NCBI RefSeq assembly: GCF_031458325.1
Contig: NZ_JAVDYG010000001.1
Coordinates: 1,364,001-1,428,000, forward strand
DNA: 64,000 bases
Direction: 5' to 3'
Origin: Nocardioides marmoribigeumensis
Lineage (GTDB): Bacteria; Actinomycetota; Actinomycetes; Propionibacteriales; Nocardioidaceae
Shown: piece after piece, positions 10,338-19,326 of the stretch
Layout: every line of letters begins with the position of its first letter
How positions within the stretch are numbered: the stretch's first letter is position 1
Made by a program: the position numbers and the translations under genes
Notes under the pieces: model-generated
Seen by the model: only the letters and a program-made list of their open reading frames with translations
Databases searched by the model: none
Told to the model about the DNA's origin: nothing

Positions 10338-11357
10338 TCAGCCTGCCACAGGACCGGGCAGGTCCGGCCGGGAGTCGACCAGGCGGAGGACGTCGCCCCG
10401 TCGCTCGGCCCTCACGTGGCCCGGGAGGTCGAGGTCGCGGGGCTCCCCCCGCGGGTCCTCGACCATCGCGTCGAGCGCCTGGACGTGACCGTAGGTGAGG
10501 TCCCTCGCGGGTGCCCCGGCCGCGAGCGCGGCCAGGCGCAGCACCCGGGTGCGCACGGCCCGGGTGAGCCCACGCAGGTCCTCGACCGCCACCCCCACCC
10601 CGAGGTCGTGCCGCTGCTGCTGTGCCTGCGCCTCGTCGTCGAGCGCCTCCACGTCCTCGCGCAGCAGGTGACCGGTGCGGGCGAGGGCGCGGGCGACCCC
10701 GGGTCCGAGCTCGGCCTCGAGCAGCGGCATCACGACGTGGCGCACGCGCGCGCGCAGGAACCGCTGGTCGAGGTTGTGCGGGTCCTCCCAGGGCTCGATC
10801 GCCTCGGCCCGGCAGGCGGCCTCGGTCTGGGGCCGGGTGACCTCGCGCAGGAACGGCCGCACGAACAGCGGGCCGTCGGCGCCGTCGCGGAACCCGTCCC
10901 GCATGCCCGCCAGGCTGCGGGGGCCACTGCCCTGGGTCAGCCCCAGGAGCACGCTCTCGGCCTGGTCGTCGACCGTGTGACCGAGGAGGACGGTGCCCGC
11001 TGCGAAGTGGCGGGCGAGCCGGTCGAGCGCGGCGTACCTCGCCTCGCGGGCCCCCGCCTCGATGCCGCCCGGCCCCGGGTCGACGGTGACCCTGATCGAC
11101 GCGGTCTCGTCGGCGCCCAGGTCGGCCATCTGCCGGACGACGCGGGCGGTGTGCTCGGCGGAGCCGTCCTGCAGGCCGTGGTCCACGACCGCGCCGACGA
11201 CACGGGTCGCGGTGCGTCGGGTCTCGAACACCGTGGCGGCCAGGAGGGCGAGCGAGTCGGCCCCGCCCGAGCACGCGACGAGGACCGTGCCCGCGTCGCC
11301 CACCACCCGGCGTACGGCGAGGCGGACCGCGGCGACCGCCGGGTCGGGTCCGGTCAC
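10338..11357 (-). CDS. tilS: tRNA(Ile)-lysidine synthase
   Basis: TilS ligates lysine to C34 of tRNA-Ile(CAU), making lysidine and switching decoding from AUG to AUA. The ATP pyrophosphatase P-loop VACSGGADSLALLA is near residue 22, followed by VGAVVDHGLQ and GHTVDDQAESVLLGL, with RFLRARVRHVVMP further on. The product is 339 residues, the shorter actinobacterial form with a reduced C-terminal region. The GTG start at 11357 overlaps the stop of the upstream metalloprotease-like gene (GTGA), so the two are translationally coupled. Confidence 0.93.
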   Translation of the reverse strand: MTGPDPAVAAVRLAVRRVVGDAGTVLVACSGGADSLALLAATVFETRRTATRVVGAVVDHGLQDGSAEHTARVVRQMADLGADETASIRVTVDPGPGGIEAGAREARYAALDRLARHFAAGTVLLGHTVDDQAESVLLGLTQGSGPRSLAGMRDGFRDGADGPLFVRPFLREVTRPQTEAACRAEAIEPWEDPHNLDQRFLRARVRHVVMPLLEAELGPGVARALARTGHLLREDVEALDDEAQAQQQRHDLGVGVAVEDLRGLTRAVRTRVLRLAALAAGAPARDLTYGHVQALDAMVEDPRGEPRDLDLPGHVRAERRGDVLRLVDSRPDLPGPVAG

Positions 11358-12430
11358 CCGTGCACGCGGCGGACCCAGGCGGCGGGGTCGCCGATCTCGG
11401 CCTTGGAGGGCAGGTTGTCGGGCTCCACCCACACCTTGTTGAAGCCGTCCATGCCGACCTCGTCGACGACGGCGCGGACGAATTTGGCACCGTCGCGGTA
11501 CTGCGCCATCTTGGCGTCGAGGCCGAGCAGCCGGCGGACCAGGCGGTCCAGCGAGCTCGCGCCCTTGCGGCGGCGGTTGAACCTCTCGCGGATGCGGTCG
11601 ACGCTGGGGATGACCTCGGGCCCCACCCCGTCCATCACCACGTCGGCGTGGCCCTCGAGCAGCGACATCATGCCGGTGACCCGGTCGATGATCTCGCGCT
11701 GCGCGGGAGTGGCGAACAGGTCGAGCAGGCTGCCGTCGCCCTTGCCGGACAGCACGTCGCCGGCCCGCCTCGCCGCGTCACCGAGGGCCGACACCATCGC
11801 GCCGGGTTCGAGGTCGAGACCCCCGACCAGGCCCTCGACCTGCTGCTCGAGGTGGTCGCGCATCCAGGGGACCGCGGTGAACTGCACCCGGTGGGTCTCC
11901 TCGTGCAGGCACACCCACAGGCGGAAGTCGTGGGGATCGACCTCCAGCTCGCGCTCCACCGAGACGATGTTGGGGGCCACCAGGAGCAGCCGGCCGACCT
12001 CGGCCGAGCCCGGCTCGCCGTGGAAGGGGTCGAACTGCCCGAGCACCTTGCCGGCCAGGAAGCCGAGCAGCCCGCCGACCTCGAGACCGGTGACCTTGCT
12101 GCCGATCGCGTCGGCGATGCCCTCCCCGGGGACCTTGCCGCGCTTCTCCAGCAGCTTGTCGACCACGGGGCTGAGCAGCCGGTCGAAGCCGTCGGCGTTG
12201 GCCTGCACCCAGCCGCGGCGGTCGACCACCAGCACGGGCGCGGACGCCTCCTGCGCGACCAGCCCGGTGAAGTCACGCACCAGCGGCGTCGAGCGATGGG
12301 CGTCGTCCCGCAGCTCGGCGACCACCTCGTCGGCCTCGGCCCGGCTCACCTGCGGTCCGGGGCCGGCCAGCTTGGTCGCGGCGTTGACCGCGAGGTTCCA
12401 GTCGACCATCTTCCCGCCCTGCCCGCTCAT
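11354..12430 (-). CDS. Zinc-dependent metalloprotease-like protein (DUF2342 family)
   Basis: A 358-residue protein with the sequence HEETHRVQF at residues 176–184, a His-Glu-x-x-His zinc-binding motif, and a distal ENHxxD-like region (EGHADVVMDG). These features and the neighbourhood match the actinobacterial DUF2342 family, sometimes labelled as coenzyme F420 biosynthesis-associated because of co-occurrence, not biochemistry. No signal peptide is visible, so it is probably cytoplasmic. It overlaps tilS by four bases and follows dacB by about 24 bases, a conserved arrangement. Substrate and real activity are unknown. An internal ATG (MVDWN, seven codons in) is an alternative start. Confidence 0.85.
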   Translation of the reverse strand: MSGQGGKMVDWNLAVNAATKLAGPGPQVSRAEADEVVAELRDDAHRSTPLVRDFTGLVAQEASAPVLVVDRRGWVQANADGFDRLLSPVVDKLLEKRGKVPGEGIADAIGSKVTGLEVGGLLGFLAGKVLGQFDPFHGEPGSAEVGRLLLVAPNIVSVERELEVDPHDFRLWVCLHEETHRVQFTAVPWMRDHLEQQVEGLVGGLDLEPGAMVSALGDAARRAGDVLSGKGDGSLLDLFATPAQREIIDRVTGMMSLLEGHADVVMDGVGPEVIPSVDRIRERFNRRRKGASSLDRLVRRLLGLDAKMAQYRDGAKFVRAVVDEVGMDGFNKVWVEPDNLPSKAEIGDPAAWVRRVHG

Positions 12431-12454
12431 GCCCGCGAGCCTACGTGCCGGGGC

Positions 12455-14068
12455 TCAGGCCAGGCAGGCGCACGCCGCGAGCGCGGAGGCGATGCGGTCG
12501 AGCTGGGCGCGGGTGAACAGGACGTTGGGCTCCTTGACCCGGTCGGTCAGCGCGGCGAACAGCATGACCGCGCCGTCGCGGCCGACCGCGACCCCCGCGA
12601 GGCCGTGCACCCCACGAAGGGTGCCGGTCTTGGCCCGCACCCGGCCCAGCCCCGCGTCGGCCCGGTCGTCGAAGCGCATGAGCAGCGAGCCGCTGAACCC
12701 CGCCACGGGCAGCCCGGAGGCCACCCCCTCGAGCTCGGGGTGGTCGGGGTCGACCGCGTGCGCGAGCACGTCGACCAGCGTCACCGGGTTGATCCGGTCG
12801 TCGCGCGAGAGCCCGCTGCCGTCGTACGTCGTGAGGCGGTTGAGCCGGACCCCGAGGCCACCGAGCACCGCGCGGACCGCGGCGGCTCCCCCGGCGAACG
12901 AGGCGTCGCCGCCCTGGGCGAGCGCGACGTGCCGGGCCAGCACCTCCGCGCCCTCGTTGTCGCTGGCCTCGAGGACGTGCTGGACGATCTCGACCAGCGG
13001 CGCGCTCTCCACCCTCGCGACCTCCCCGGCACCCTGCGGCGCCGTGCCCGACCGGGCGGGACCGACCCGCAGGCCCGCCCGCCGGAGCTCGTCGCGGAAG
13101 ACGCGGCCCGCCTCGGCCGGCGGGTCCGCCACGCGGGCGCCGTACCCCCCGGTGTCACGGCCCTCGTCGACCCACAGGGCGCTGATCGGGCTCACCACGT
13201 TGGTGGGGACGTAGTCCGGCTCCCAGTGCGGGTTGACCGCGGGTCCGGTGAACAGCGAGGCGTCGTAGGTCAGCCGCAGCCGTCCGGCCGGCGCCGTGCT
13301 GCGCAGCGCCCGGGCGGTGCGACGGGCCAGCGTGCGCAGGTCGGCACGGTCGGGGTAGAGGCCCGGCTCGGGCGCCCGCTCCAGCAGCGGGTCTCCCCCA
13401 CCGACGAGGGTCAGCGTGCGCCCGCTGCGCACGACCGTGGTGGCGAAGCGGTGCTGGGGCCCGACCACCTCGAGCGCGGCCAGCGAGGTGAGCAGCTTGA
13501 GGGTCGAGGCGGGCATCATCACCGCCGGCCCCGAGCGGTAGACCGGCACGCCATCGGTGCCCGCGACCACGACCGCGACGTCGCGGCCGAGCTTCTTGTT
13601 GGCCGCCAGCCGCGACACGGCCCGGCCGATGGCGTCCCGGTCCAGCTCTGCCCCGCGCAGCGCCGCGGCGACCGGCCTCGCTGCCGGGGCCTCGGGGAGC
13701 TCGAGGCCCGGGGGCGGCGCCACGGCCTGCGGCTCGAGCGCGGGGTCGGGGGCGGCCAGGCCCGTGCGGTCGCCGAGGTCGAGCACGTGGACCAGCGCCG
13801 TCGCGACGAGCACGAGCACGACGCCCGCCTCCGTCGTACGCCGGAGCAGGCGGCCGCGGTCCCGCGGCGGCTCGGCGGGCGTGGCCGGCGTTGTGGCCGG
13901 CTCGACCGGCTCCTCGTGGGGCTCGTCCCCTCCCGGTGCCTCTGCGGGCGCCTCTGCCGGTGCCTCTGCCGGTGCCTCTGCCGGTGCCTGTGCGGGCGCC
14001 TCGCCCGGTGCCGTCTCGGGGGCTTCCTCCACCACGCTCTCGGCGTGGGGTCGGTCACCTTCGGGCAT
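12455..14068 (-). CDS. dacB: D-alanyl-D-alanine carboxypeptidase/endopeptidase (PBP4 family)
   Basis: A class C low-molecular-mass penicillin-binding protein that trims peptidoglycan stem peptides. The catalytic motifs are visible: SxxK as STLK at residue 188, a second-motif region [10 protein letters not shown], and KTG at residue 480 in [16 protein letters not shown] cytoplasmic Pro/Ala/Glu-rich head of about 75 residues precedes one membrane helix ([16 protein letters not shown]), so it is anchored by an N-terminal signal anchor rather than secreted. The head contains AEAP repeats coded by a 12-base tandem repeat. It diverges from ppa across 110 bases and starts the run of genes leading to tilS. 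Confidence 0.92.
   Translation of the reverse strand: MPEGDRPHAESVVEEAPETAPGEAPAQAPAEAPAEAPAEAPAEAPGGDEPHEEPVEPATTPATPAEPPRDRGRLLRRTTEAGVVLVLVATALVHVLDLGDRTGLAAPDPALEPQAVAPPPGLELPEAPAARPVAAALRGAELDRDAIGRAVSRLAANKKLGRDVAVVVAGTDGVPVYRSGPAVMMPASTLKLLTSLAALEVVGPQHRFATTVVRSGRTLTLVGGGDPLLERAPEPGLYPDRADLRTLARRTARALRSTAPAGRLRLTYDASLFTGPAVNPHWEPDYVPTNVVSPISALWVDEGRDTGGYGARVADPPAEAGRVFRDELRRAGLRVGPARSGTAPQGAGEVARVESAPLVEIVQHVLEASDNEGAEVLARHVALAQGGDASFAGGAAAVRAVLGGLGVRLNRLTTYDGSGLSRDDRINPVTLVDVLAHAVDPDHPELEGVASGLPVAGFSGSLLMRFDDRADAGLGRVRAKTGTLRGVHGLAGVAVGRDGAVMLFAALTDRVKEPNVLFTRAQLDRIASALAACACLA
13938..14012. repeat. 12-bp tandem repeats within dacB
   Basis: About six imperfect copies of a 12-base unit of the type GGTGCCTCTGCC code, on the minus strand, for the alternating Ala-Glu-Ala-Pro segment of the cytoplasmic head of DacB. 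Copy number is likely to vary between strains. Confidence 0.75.
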
Positions 14069-14178
14069 GGACTGTCCCCTCGAGATGCATGGGCAGCGGG
14101 TTCTGCGGGAGACTAGCCGACGACCCCGCCCGTTCTGGTGGCAGCAACCGGCGACAGGCCGACGACTGGAGGAAGTCA

Positions 14179-14676
14179 GTGGAGTTCGACGTCTTGGTGG
14201 AGATCCCCAAGGGACAGCGCAACAAGTACGAGGTCGACCACGAGAGCGGGCGCATGCGGCTCGACCGCACGCTGTTCACCTCCACGCAGTACCCCGCCGA
14301 CTACGGCTTCATCGAGAACACCCTGGGTCTCGACGGCGACCCGCTCGACGCGATGGTGCTCCTCATGGAGCCGACCTTCCCCGGCTGCCTGATCAAGTGC
14401 CGCGCGATCGGCATGTTCCGCATGACCGACGAGGCCGGCGGCGACGACAAGGTCCTCTGCGTCCCGACGACCGACCCGCGCATGGAGCACCTGCGCGACA
14501 TCGACCACGTCTCCAAGTTCGACCGGCTGGAGATCCAGCACTTCTTCGAGGTCTACAAGGACCTCGAGCCCGGCAAGTCCGTCGAGGGCGCCAACTGGGT
14601 CGGCCGCATCGAGGCCGAGGCCGAGGTCTCCGCGTCGTTCAAGCGCGCCACGGACGCCGGCTACACCACCCACTGA
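14179..14676 (+). CDS. ppa: Inorganic diphosphatase (family I)
   Basis: Hydrolyses pyrophosphate released by biosynthetic reactions. The 165-residue protein is typical family [31 protein letters not shown], and the metal-binding signature [11 protein letters not shown] with three Asp residues, then a basic/acidic C-terminus. The GTG at 14179 is fixed by a strong Shine–Dalgarno (GGAGGAAG, 14168–14175); frames open further upstream belong to the antisense of dacB. It is followed by a palindrome–hairpin–palindrome array and a convergent acyl-CoA oxidase-like gene. Confidence 0.96.
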   Translation: MEFDVLVEIPKGQRNKYEVDHESGRMRLDRTLFTSTQYPADYGFIENTLGLDGDPLDAMVLLMEPTFPGCLIKCRAIGMFRMTDEAGGDDKVLCVPTTDPRMEHLRDIDHVSKFDRLEIQHFFEVYKDLEPGKSVEGANWVGRIEAEAEVSASFKRATDAGYTTH

Positions 14677-14690
14677 GGGCCGGTTCGGTT

Positions 14691-14775
14691 TCACTAGGTA
14701 CCTAGTGACGTTCGCACTCCCCGAGCGAAGTTTCGCTCGGGGAGTGTCAGTTTCACTAGGTACCTAGTGAAACTG
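14691..14775. repeat. Two near-identical palindromes flanking a hairpin
   Basis: The 18-base perfect palindrome TCACTAGGTACCTAGTGA occurs at 14691–14708 and again at 14754–14771. The second copy lies inside a longer perfect palindrome of 28 bases (14748–14775). Between them sits the 15-bp inverted repeat annotated separately as a terminator. The array is strictly intergenic and between convergent genes. Confidence 0.85.
14715..14746. terminator. Bidirectional hairpin terminator
   Basis: CACTCCCCGAGCGAA at 14715–14729 is the exact reverse complement of 14732–14746. A 15-bp stem with a tight loop lies midway between the stops of two convergent genes (14676 and 14784). The GAA/TTC end of the stem leaves only short A/T tracts, so termination on either strand may rely on the hairpin itself. 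Confidence 0.75.
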
Positions 14776-14783
14776 AGAGGGGC

Positions 14784-16727
14784 TCAGAAGAGCTCGGTGC
14801 GGAGCAGCTCGGGGGGTACGCCGAAGGCGTCGACCAGGTCCTCGGCGTGGGGGCGCAGCTGGCGGCACAGCTCCTCGACGGCGGCCTGGACCGCCTTGGA
14901 GCGGTCGCCCGAGAGACGGCCGTGCTCCATGAACCACGCGCGGTCGCCCTCGATCAGCGAGAGGGCGTAGAGGTCGCACAGCGCCCCGAGCGCCCTCTTG
15001 TTGGTGCCCTCGGGGGTGTTCTGCACCTTGGTCAGGAACGCCTCGTAGAACAGCCGCTCGCCGTGGGAACGGGCGGCGGCGATGATGTGCGGCTGGACCC
15101 GTGAGAAGACCTCCTCCGGGGCGGTGCCACCGTCCATGCCGGACTTGAGCCGCCGCGCGGCGCCCGAGGTCAGATGGTCCTCGCGCCAGCGCAGCATCGA
15201 CAGGTGCCAGTCGGGATCGAGCAGGCCGGCGTCCTCGTCGGAGAGGCCGCCACGGCCGGGTACGGCGTCGCGCAGCCGCTCGAGCAGCGAGCGCATCTGG
15301 GTGCGCTCGACCACGGTCTCGACGGCCAGCCCGGCGACGTAGCCCACCATGTCGACCTGGTTGAGCGAGTTGAACTCGGCGGCGAGGTCGGTGAGCCGGC
15401 CCTTGGCGACCAGCTGCAGCAGGACGGTGTTGTCGCCCTCGAAGGTGGTGAAGACGTCCACGTCGTCGTACAGCGCGGAGAACCGGTTGACCGAGAGGTA
15501 GCCCGCACCGCCGCAGGCCTCCCGGGACCGCTGGATGGTGTCGAGCGCGGCCCACGTGCCGAGCGACTTGGTGGCGGCGGCCCGCGACTCCAGCGCCTTG
15601 CGCCGGCGCTCGGAGGCGCCGTCGACGTCGCTGAAGATGCGGTGCAGGTCGGCGGAGACGCGCTCCTGGGCGAAGTGCAGCGCGTAGGTGCGGGCGATCA
15701 GCGGGATCAGCCGCCGCTGGTGCATGCCGTAGTCGAGCAGCACGATCTCGGTCTCGGAGTCCTTGGGCCCGAACTGGCGGCGCCGGTTGCCGTAGGTGAC
15801 CGCGATCTTGAGGGCGACCTTGCTGGCGTTGATCGCGCCGCCGCCGACGCACACCCGGCCCTGCACGAGGGTGCCGAGCATGGTGAAGAAGCGCCGGTCG
15901 GGGTTGTCGATCGGCGAGTGGTAGGTGCCGTCCTCGTCGACGTCGGCGTACTTGTTGAGCAGGTTCTCCCGCGGCACCCGCAGGCCCTCGAACCAGATCC
16001 GGCCGTTGTCGACGCCGTTGAGGCCGTGCTTGTGCCCGCAGTCCTCGATGCGGACCCCGTCGACGACCTTGCCCTTGTCGTCGCGCAGCGGCGCGAGGAG
16101 CGCGTGGACGCCATGGTTCTCGCCGTCGACGACGAGCTGGGCGAAGACGGCGGCCATCGTGCCGTGACGGGCGGCGTTGCCGATGTAGTCCTTGCGGGCG
16201 GAATCGTCCTGGGTCTGGAGGACGAACTCCTGCGTCTCCTTGTCGTACGTCGCGTAGGTCCCGAGCGCCTGGACGTTGGAGCCGTGGCCGGTCTCGGTCA
16301 TCGCGAAGCAGCCGAGCAGGGCGCCGCTGGTGATGTCGGCCATGTACTTCTTGTGGTGGCGCTCGGTGCCGAGCTGGAGCACGGCCCCGCCGAAGAGGCC
16401 GAACTGCACCCCGAGCTTGACCAGGACCGACAGGTCGCCGAAGGCCGAGGTCTCGAAGGCCGCCACGGACGCCCCGATGTCACCCCCGCCGCCGTACTCC
16501 TTGGGCAGGCCGTAGCCGGTCTGCCCGGTGCCGGCGAGCTCGACGACGACGTCGCGGACCCGGTCGCGGTAGTCGTCGGTCGACAGCGTCTCGGCCTCGT
16601 CGAGGATCGAGGCGTGCTCGACCAGGTTGTCCCTGACCCGGTTGCGGACGTCGCGGTAGCGGCCGTCGAGCAGGTCGCGCAGCGCGGGGACGTCGATGTG
16701 CTGGTCCTGGAGGGGGTCGGAGGCCAT
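14784..16727 (-). CDS. Acyl-CoA dehydrogenase/oxidase family flavoprotein
   Basis: A 647-residue FAD enzyme that forms the trans-2 double bond in acyl-CoA. The middle domain CFAMTETGHGSNVQAL and the C-terminal FEGDNTVLLQLVAKGRL are characteristic of the acyl-CoA oxidase branch, as is the length (650 versus about 390 for ordinary dehydrogenases), with an extra C-terminal helical domain. I chose ATG 16727; a GTG two codons earlier is also in frame and neither has a good Shine–Dalgarno. The gene stands alone, flanked by the palindrome array and by a gene-free region. Electron acceptor (O2 or ETF) cannot be settled from sequence. Confidence 0.85.
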   Translation of the reverse strand: MASDPLQDQHIDVPALRDLLDGRYRDVRNRVRDNLVEHASILDEAETLSTDDYRDRVRDVVVELAGTGQTGYGLPKEYGGGGDIGASVAAFETSAFGDLSVLVKLGVQFGLFGGAVLQLGTERHHKKYMADITSGALLGCFAMTETGHGSNVQALGTYATYDKETQEFVLQTQDDSARKDYIGNAARHGTMAAVFAQLVVDGENHGVHALLAPLRDDKGKVVDGVRIEDCGHKHGLNGVDNGRIWFEGLRVPRENLLNKYADVDEDGTYHSPIDNPDRRFFTMLGTLVQGRVCVGGGAINASKVALKIAVTYGNRRRQFGPKDSETEIVLLDYGMHQRRLIPLIARTYALHFAQERVSADLHRIFSDVDGASERRRKALESRAAATKSLGTWAALDTIQRSREACGGAGYLSVNRFSALYDDVDVFTTFEGDNTVLLQLVAKGRLTDLAAEFNSLNQVDMVGYVAGLAVETVVERTQMRSLLERLRDAVPGRGGLSDEDAGLLDPDWHLSMLRWREDHLTSGAARRLKSGMDGGTAPEEVFSRVQPHIIAAARSHGERLFYEAFLTKVQNTPEGTNKRALGALCDLYALSLIEGDRAWFMEHGRLSGDRSKAVQAAVEELCRQLRPHAEDLVDAFGVPPELLRTELF

Positions 16728-16783
16728 GGGCACATCGTGGCAGCAACGTCACGGACCGTCAGGGGGTGGCACAAAAACCGGTG

Positions 16784-16816
16784 GGCCCCGCCCGATTGGG
16801 AGGTTCGGGCGGGGCC
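16784..16816 (-). terminator. Rho-independent terminator, minus strand
   Basis: GGCCCCGCCCG at 16784–16794 pairs perfectly with 16806–16816 across an 11-base loop. Read on the minus strand, the hairpin is followed after six bases by TTTTTG, i.e. a U tract. It would end minus-strand transcripts coming from the PAP2 gene side. Confidence 0.75.
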
Positions 16817-16850
16817 AGAGACTGTCCCATTGGGAGGCTAGGACAGCCGG

Positions 16851-17000
16851 TGTGAGCCGGCGGCTCCAGGGAGAGGGACTGGGATACGAAACTCCCCCCC
16901 ACTGGCGTCCTCCACTGCGCGAGTGGGGTGTCGTGCCGCTCTGCTCTTGCGGGTCCCCCCCGGGACTCCGCATGCTGCGAGCATACATGACATCCCCACA
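16851..17000 (+). ncRNA. Candidate structured RNA with two C-rich runs (6C-like)
   Basis: In the gene-free stretch there are two C7 runs 54 bases apart in a segment rich in complementary pieces: GCCGG/CCGGC, CCACT/AGTGG, CCCCACT/AGTGGGG (mutually exclusive with the previous), GTCCC/GGGAC, ATGCT/AGCAT, and an outer helix pairing 16925–16935 with 16986–16997. Actinobacteria carry the 6C small RNA, which has two hairpins with C-rich loops; this is the reason for the name. I cannot confirm the family consensus by eye, and 5' and 3' ends are guesses. A possible -10 element (TAGGAC) lies near 16839. Confidence 0.35.
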
Positions 17001-17129
17001 ACGTAAAGAGATTCGTCCGCGTGGAATCGGGACAAGGTGGACGCCGTCCCCCGTCCGGAGGAGGCGTTCCTGGCCCTTCCGTGCGTCAGGACGGGGTCGC
17101 GGGTTGGTCCGAGAGGACCAGGGTGGACC

Positions 17130-18266
17130 TCAGGTGGTCTGGCCCACCTGGGCCGGGGACCCCGGCCCCCGACCCTCCTCCTCCTCCTCCTCCTCCTCGT
17201 CGACCGGCACGTCGGCGGTGGAGGTCGTGGGATGGGACGCGCGGCCGTAGCGGTCGAACTTCTGCCCGCTGGCGATGCCGCCGAGGTAGACCGACAGCAG
17301 GGCGATCACGGCGCCGCCGATGTCGTCGGCGATGTAGTGCCAGCCGAAGTACATCGTGGAGATCAGCGTGAGGAAGCAGTAGACCCAGCCCAGGGTCCGC
17401 AGGGCGCGGTGCCGCACGGTGTAGTGGGCGACCAGCGCGATGGTGAGGGTCAGGCCCACGTGCAGCGAGGCGAAGCCCGCCACGGACTGGATCGAGTCGG
17501 AGAACGGGTTGAGCGGGAACCGCACGTCCTGCCGGGAGTTCCACAGCCCGTCCTGGAGCTTGGTCACCCCGGTGACGTCGAGGCCGCGGTAGAGCCAGGG
17601 GTACCAGAACGCCGGGCCCATCGTGGGGATCGCGTAGTAGGAGATCGTCCCGAAGGTCCAGGTGAGGCAGTTGGCGGTGGCGTACCAGTAGCCGTAGGAC
17701 ACGTTGCGCGACCACACCAGCCACACCACGAGGCTGATCGGCGCCAGGGGGAGGTAGAGCAGGTAGATGAACGCGAAGACGTGGGCCGCCCAGGTCTCGC
17801 CGAAGACCGCGTGCAGCAGGGTCGCCGGCTCGTGGCCGAACATCAGCCAGCGGTCGAGGCTGTGCAGCATCGGGTCCTGCATGTCGGGGAACAGCCGCGG
17901 CAGGTAGTTCTTGAGGTTGCGGTAGCTGACGTAGGTGACGTAGAAGCTGGTCAGCCCGATGACCACCAGCATGATCCGCTCGCGGGTCCAGTGCTCGCGC
18001 ACCAGCCCGTTGGCCTCACGCAGGACGTTGCGCCAGCTGCGCCGCGAGCGCCACAGGGAGCGCGGGACCACGTCGAGGAGGAAGGCGCCCAGCACCATCG
18101 CGGGCAGCCGGACCCACGCGGGGCCCAGGAAGCCGTCGGGGTCGCGCAGGCGCACCCCCACCGCATGGGAGACGACGAGCGCCACGACGCCCATCAGCAC
18201 CGCGACGCCCACCACGAGTCCGTAGGCGGGGCGCTTCATCCCCGTGATTCTAGGGAGTCGGTCCAC
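17130..18266 (-). CDS. PAP2-superfamily integral membrane phosphatase
   Basis: A 378-residue polytopic protein with about six hydrophobic segments. Two PAP2 catalytic motifs are recognisable in the C-terminal half: FASLHVGLTLT (motif 2, Ser-x-His) and MYFGWHYIADDIGG (motif 3, His with a downstream Asp). The layout matches the PAP2_3 / inositol-phosphate-lipid synthase-like group, enzymes that hydrolyse or transfer phospho-head groups of lipids at the membrane. The C-terminal tail contains eight consecutive Glu coded by a CTC run. The listed GTG start has an AGGGGG upstream; an ATG at 18239 (MKRPAYG) is the alternative. Specific substrate unknown. Confidence 0.8.
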   Translation of the reverse strand: MDRLPRITGMKRPAYGLVVGVAVLMGVVALVVSHAVGVRLRDPDGFLGPAWVRLPAMVLGAFLLDVVPRSLWRSRRSWRNVLREANGLVREHWTRERIMLVVIGLTSFYVTYVSYRNLKNYLPRLFPDMQDPMLHSLDRWLMFGHEPATLLHAVFGETWAAHVFAFIYLLYLPLAPISLVVWLVWSRNVSYGYWYATANCLTWTFGTISYYAIPTMGPAFWYPWLYRGLDVTGVTKLQDGLWNSRQDVRFPLNPFSDSIQSVAGFASLHVGLTLTIALVAHYTVRHRALRTLGWVYCFLTLISTMYFGWHYIADDIGGAVIALLSVYLGGIASGQKFDRYGRASHPTTSTADVPVDEEEEEEEEGRGPGSPAQVGQTT

Positions 18267-18317
18267 ATGGTTCGGACCCCCTACGCGCCCGTCGCGGAGT
18301 TCGCGACGTGAGAGTCC

Positions 18318-19325
18318 TCACCCTGCGGGCACGGCCGCCGTGCGGGACGGGTCGAGCCCGAGCGTGACCTCGTCGCCGACCCGCACGGCCTGCGCCCAGG
18401 AGGCCACCGCGTCGAGCTCTCCGACCGCGGCGACCTCCACCCGCAGGCGCACCTGCTCCGACGCCGAGCGCAGCGCGGTGACGGTGGCCCGGACCGGTCC
18501 CCCGTCGCTTACCCGCAGCGCCGAGCGGCGCAGGGCGAGCGCCTCCCCTCCCGGCGCCAGGGGTACGCCGGCCAGCCCGGCCAGCGCGCGGGCGCGGTCG
18601 GGCGCCAGGACGGTGGCGTAGCCGAGGAACCCCGCCGTCGTCGCGTCGACCGGGGCACGCCACACCTCGTCGAGCCCGCCGGCCTGCACCAGGCGGCCGC
18701 CGCGCAGGACGGCCATCCGGTCGGCCACCGCGAACGCCTCCTCCGCGTCGTGGGTGACCATCAGGGCCGTCGTCCCGGCCTCGCGCAGGATCGTGGCGAG
18801 GTCGTCGGCCAGCCGCTCGGTGAGGTGCCGGTCGAGCGAGGCCAGGGGCTCGTCGAGGAGCAGGAGGCGGGGGCTCGCCGCGAGGGACCGGGCCAGCGCG
18901 ACCCGCTGCAGCTCGCCCCCGGACAGCTCGGCCGGCAGGCGGGCGTCGTACCCCGTGAGGCCGACGAGGTCGAGCAGCTCCGCGACCCGGGCGACGCGCT
19001 CGGCTCGCGGGCGCCGGCGTACGCGGAGGGCGTAGGCGACGTTCTCGGCCACCGTCAGGTGGGGGAACAGCTGGCCGTCCTGGAACATCAGCGCGAACCC
19101 GCGCCGGTGGGGCGGCACGCCGCGCAGGTCGTGGCCGTCGTACGCCACGCGACCGCAGGTCAACGGCTCGAGCCCGGCCACCGCGCGCAGGAGGGTGGAC
19201 TTGCCGGAGCCGGAGGGGCCGAGGACCGCGCACACCTGTCCGCTCGTGACGTCGAGGGAGACGTCGTCGACCGCGGTGACGTCGCCGAAGCGGACGGTCA
19301 CGTGGTCGACCTGCAGCGCGCTCAC
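18318..19325 (-). CDS. ABC transporter ATP-binding protein, thiamine-type importer
   Basis: A 335-residue ATPase: Walker A GPSGSGKST, Q-loop, ABC signature LSGGELQRVALARSLA, Walker B LLLLDEPLASLD and the H-loop in MVTHDAEEA. It is longer than E. coli ThiQ (about 230) because of a C-terminal ~100-residue regulatory domain of the TOBE type, as in FbpC/PotA-like ATPases. It is the last gene of a three-gene operon whose first gene follows a TPP riboswitch, so the imported solute is most likely thiamine or its phosphates. The start is two bases before the permease stop, indicating coupling. Confidence 0.88.
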   Translation of the reverse strand: MSALQVDHVTVRFGDVTAVDDVSLDVTSGQVCAVLGPSGSGKSTLLRAVAGLEPLTCGRVAYDGHDLRGVPPHRRGFALMFQDGQLFPHLTVAENVAYALRVRRRPRAERVARVAELLDLVGLTGYDARLPAELSGGELQRVALARSLAASPRLLLLDEPLASLDRHLTERLADDLATILREAGTTALMVTHDAEEAFAVADRMAVLRGGRLVQAGGLDEVWRAPVDATTAGFLGYATVLAPDRARALAGLAGVPLAPGGEALALRRSALRVSDGGPVRATVTALRSASEQVRLRVEVAAVGELDAVASWAQAVRVGDEVTLGLDPSRTAAVPAG

Positions 19326-19326
19326 C

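Larger units (their letters stand above)
16728..17129. other. Gene-free region of about 400 bp
   Basis: No convincing reading frame: candidates here are short, antisense to each other and lack codon bias. It holds an 11-bp hairpin oriented as a minus-strand terminator (16784–16816), a structured stretch with two runs of seven C (16894–16900 and 16955–16961), and the end of the PAP2 gene at its right edge. The promoter of the acyl-CoA oxidase-like gene should lie near 16735–16780. Confidence 0.7.

Noticed and set aside
10416-14116. Two very long plus-strand frames opposite tilS, the metalloprotease-like gene and dacB
   Set aside because: Antisense to three genes with clear motifs; composition typical of shadow frames.
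14691-14775. Terminal inverted repeats of a small insertion element
   Set aside because: The enclosed 45 bases hold only a hairpin, with no target-site duplication or transposase; kept as a palindrome array instead.
16749-17035. Small protein genes in the gene-free gap
   Set aside because: Several overlapping short frames on the minus strand, none with a Shine–Dalgarno, codon bias or recognisable sequence.
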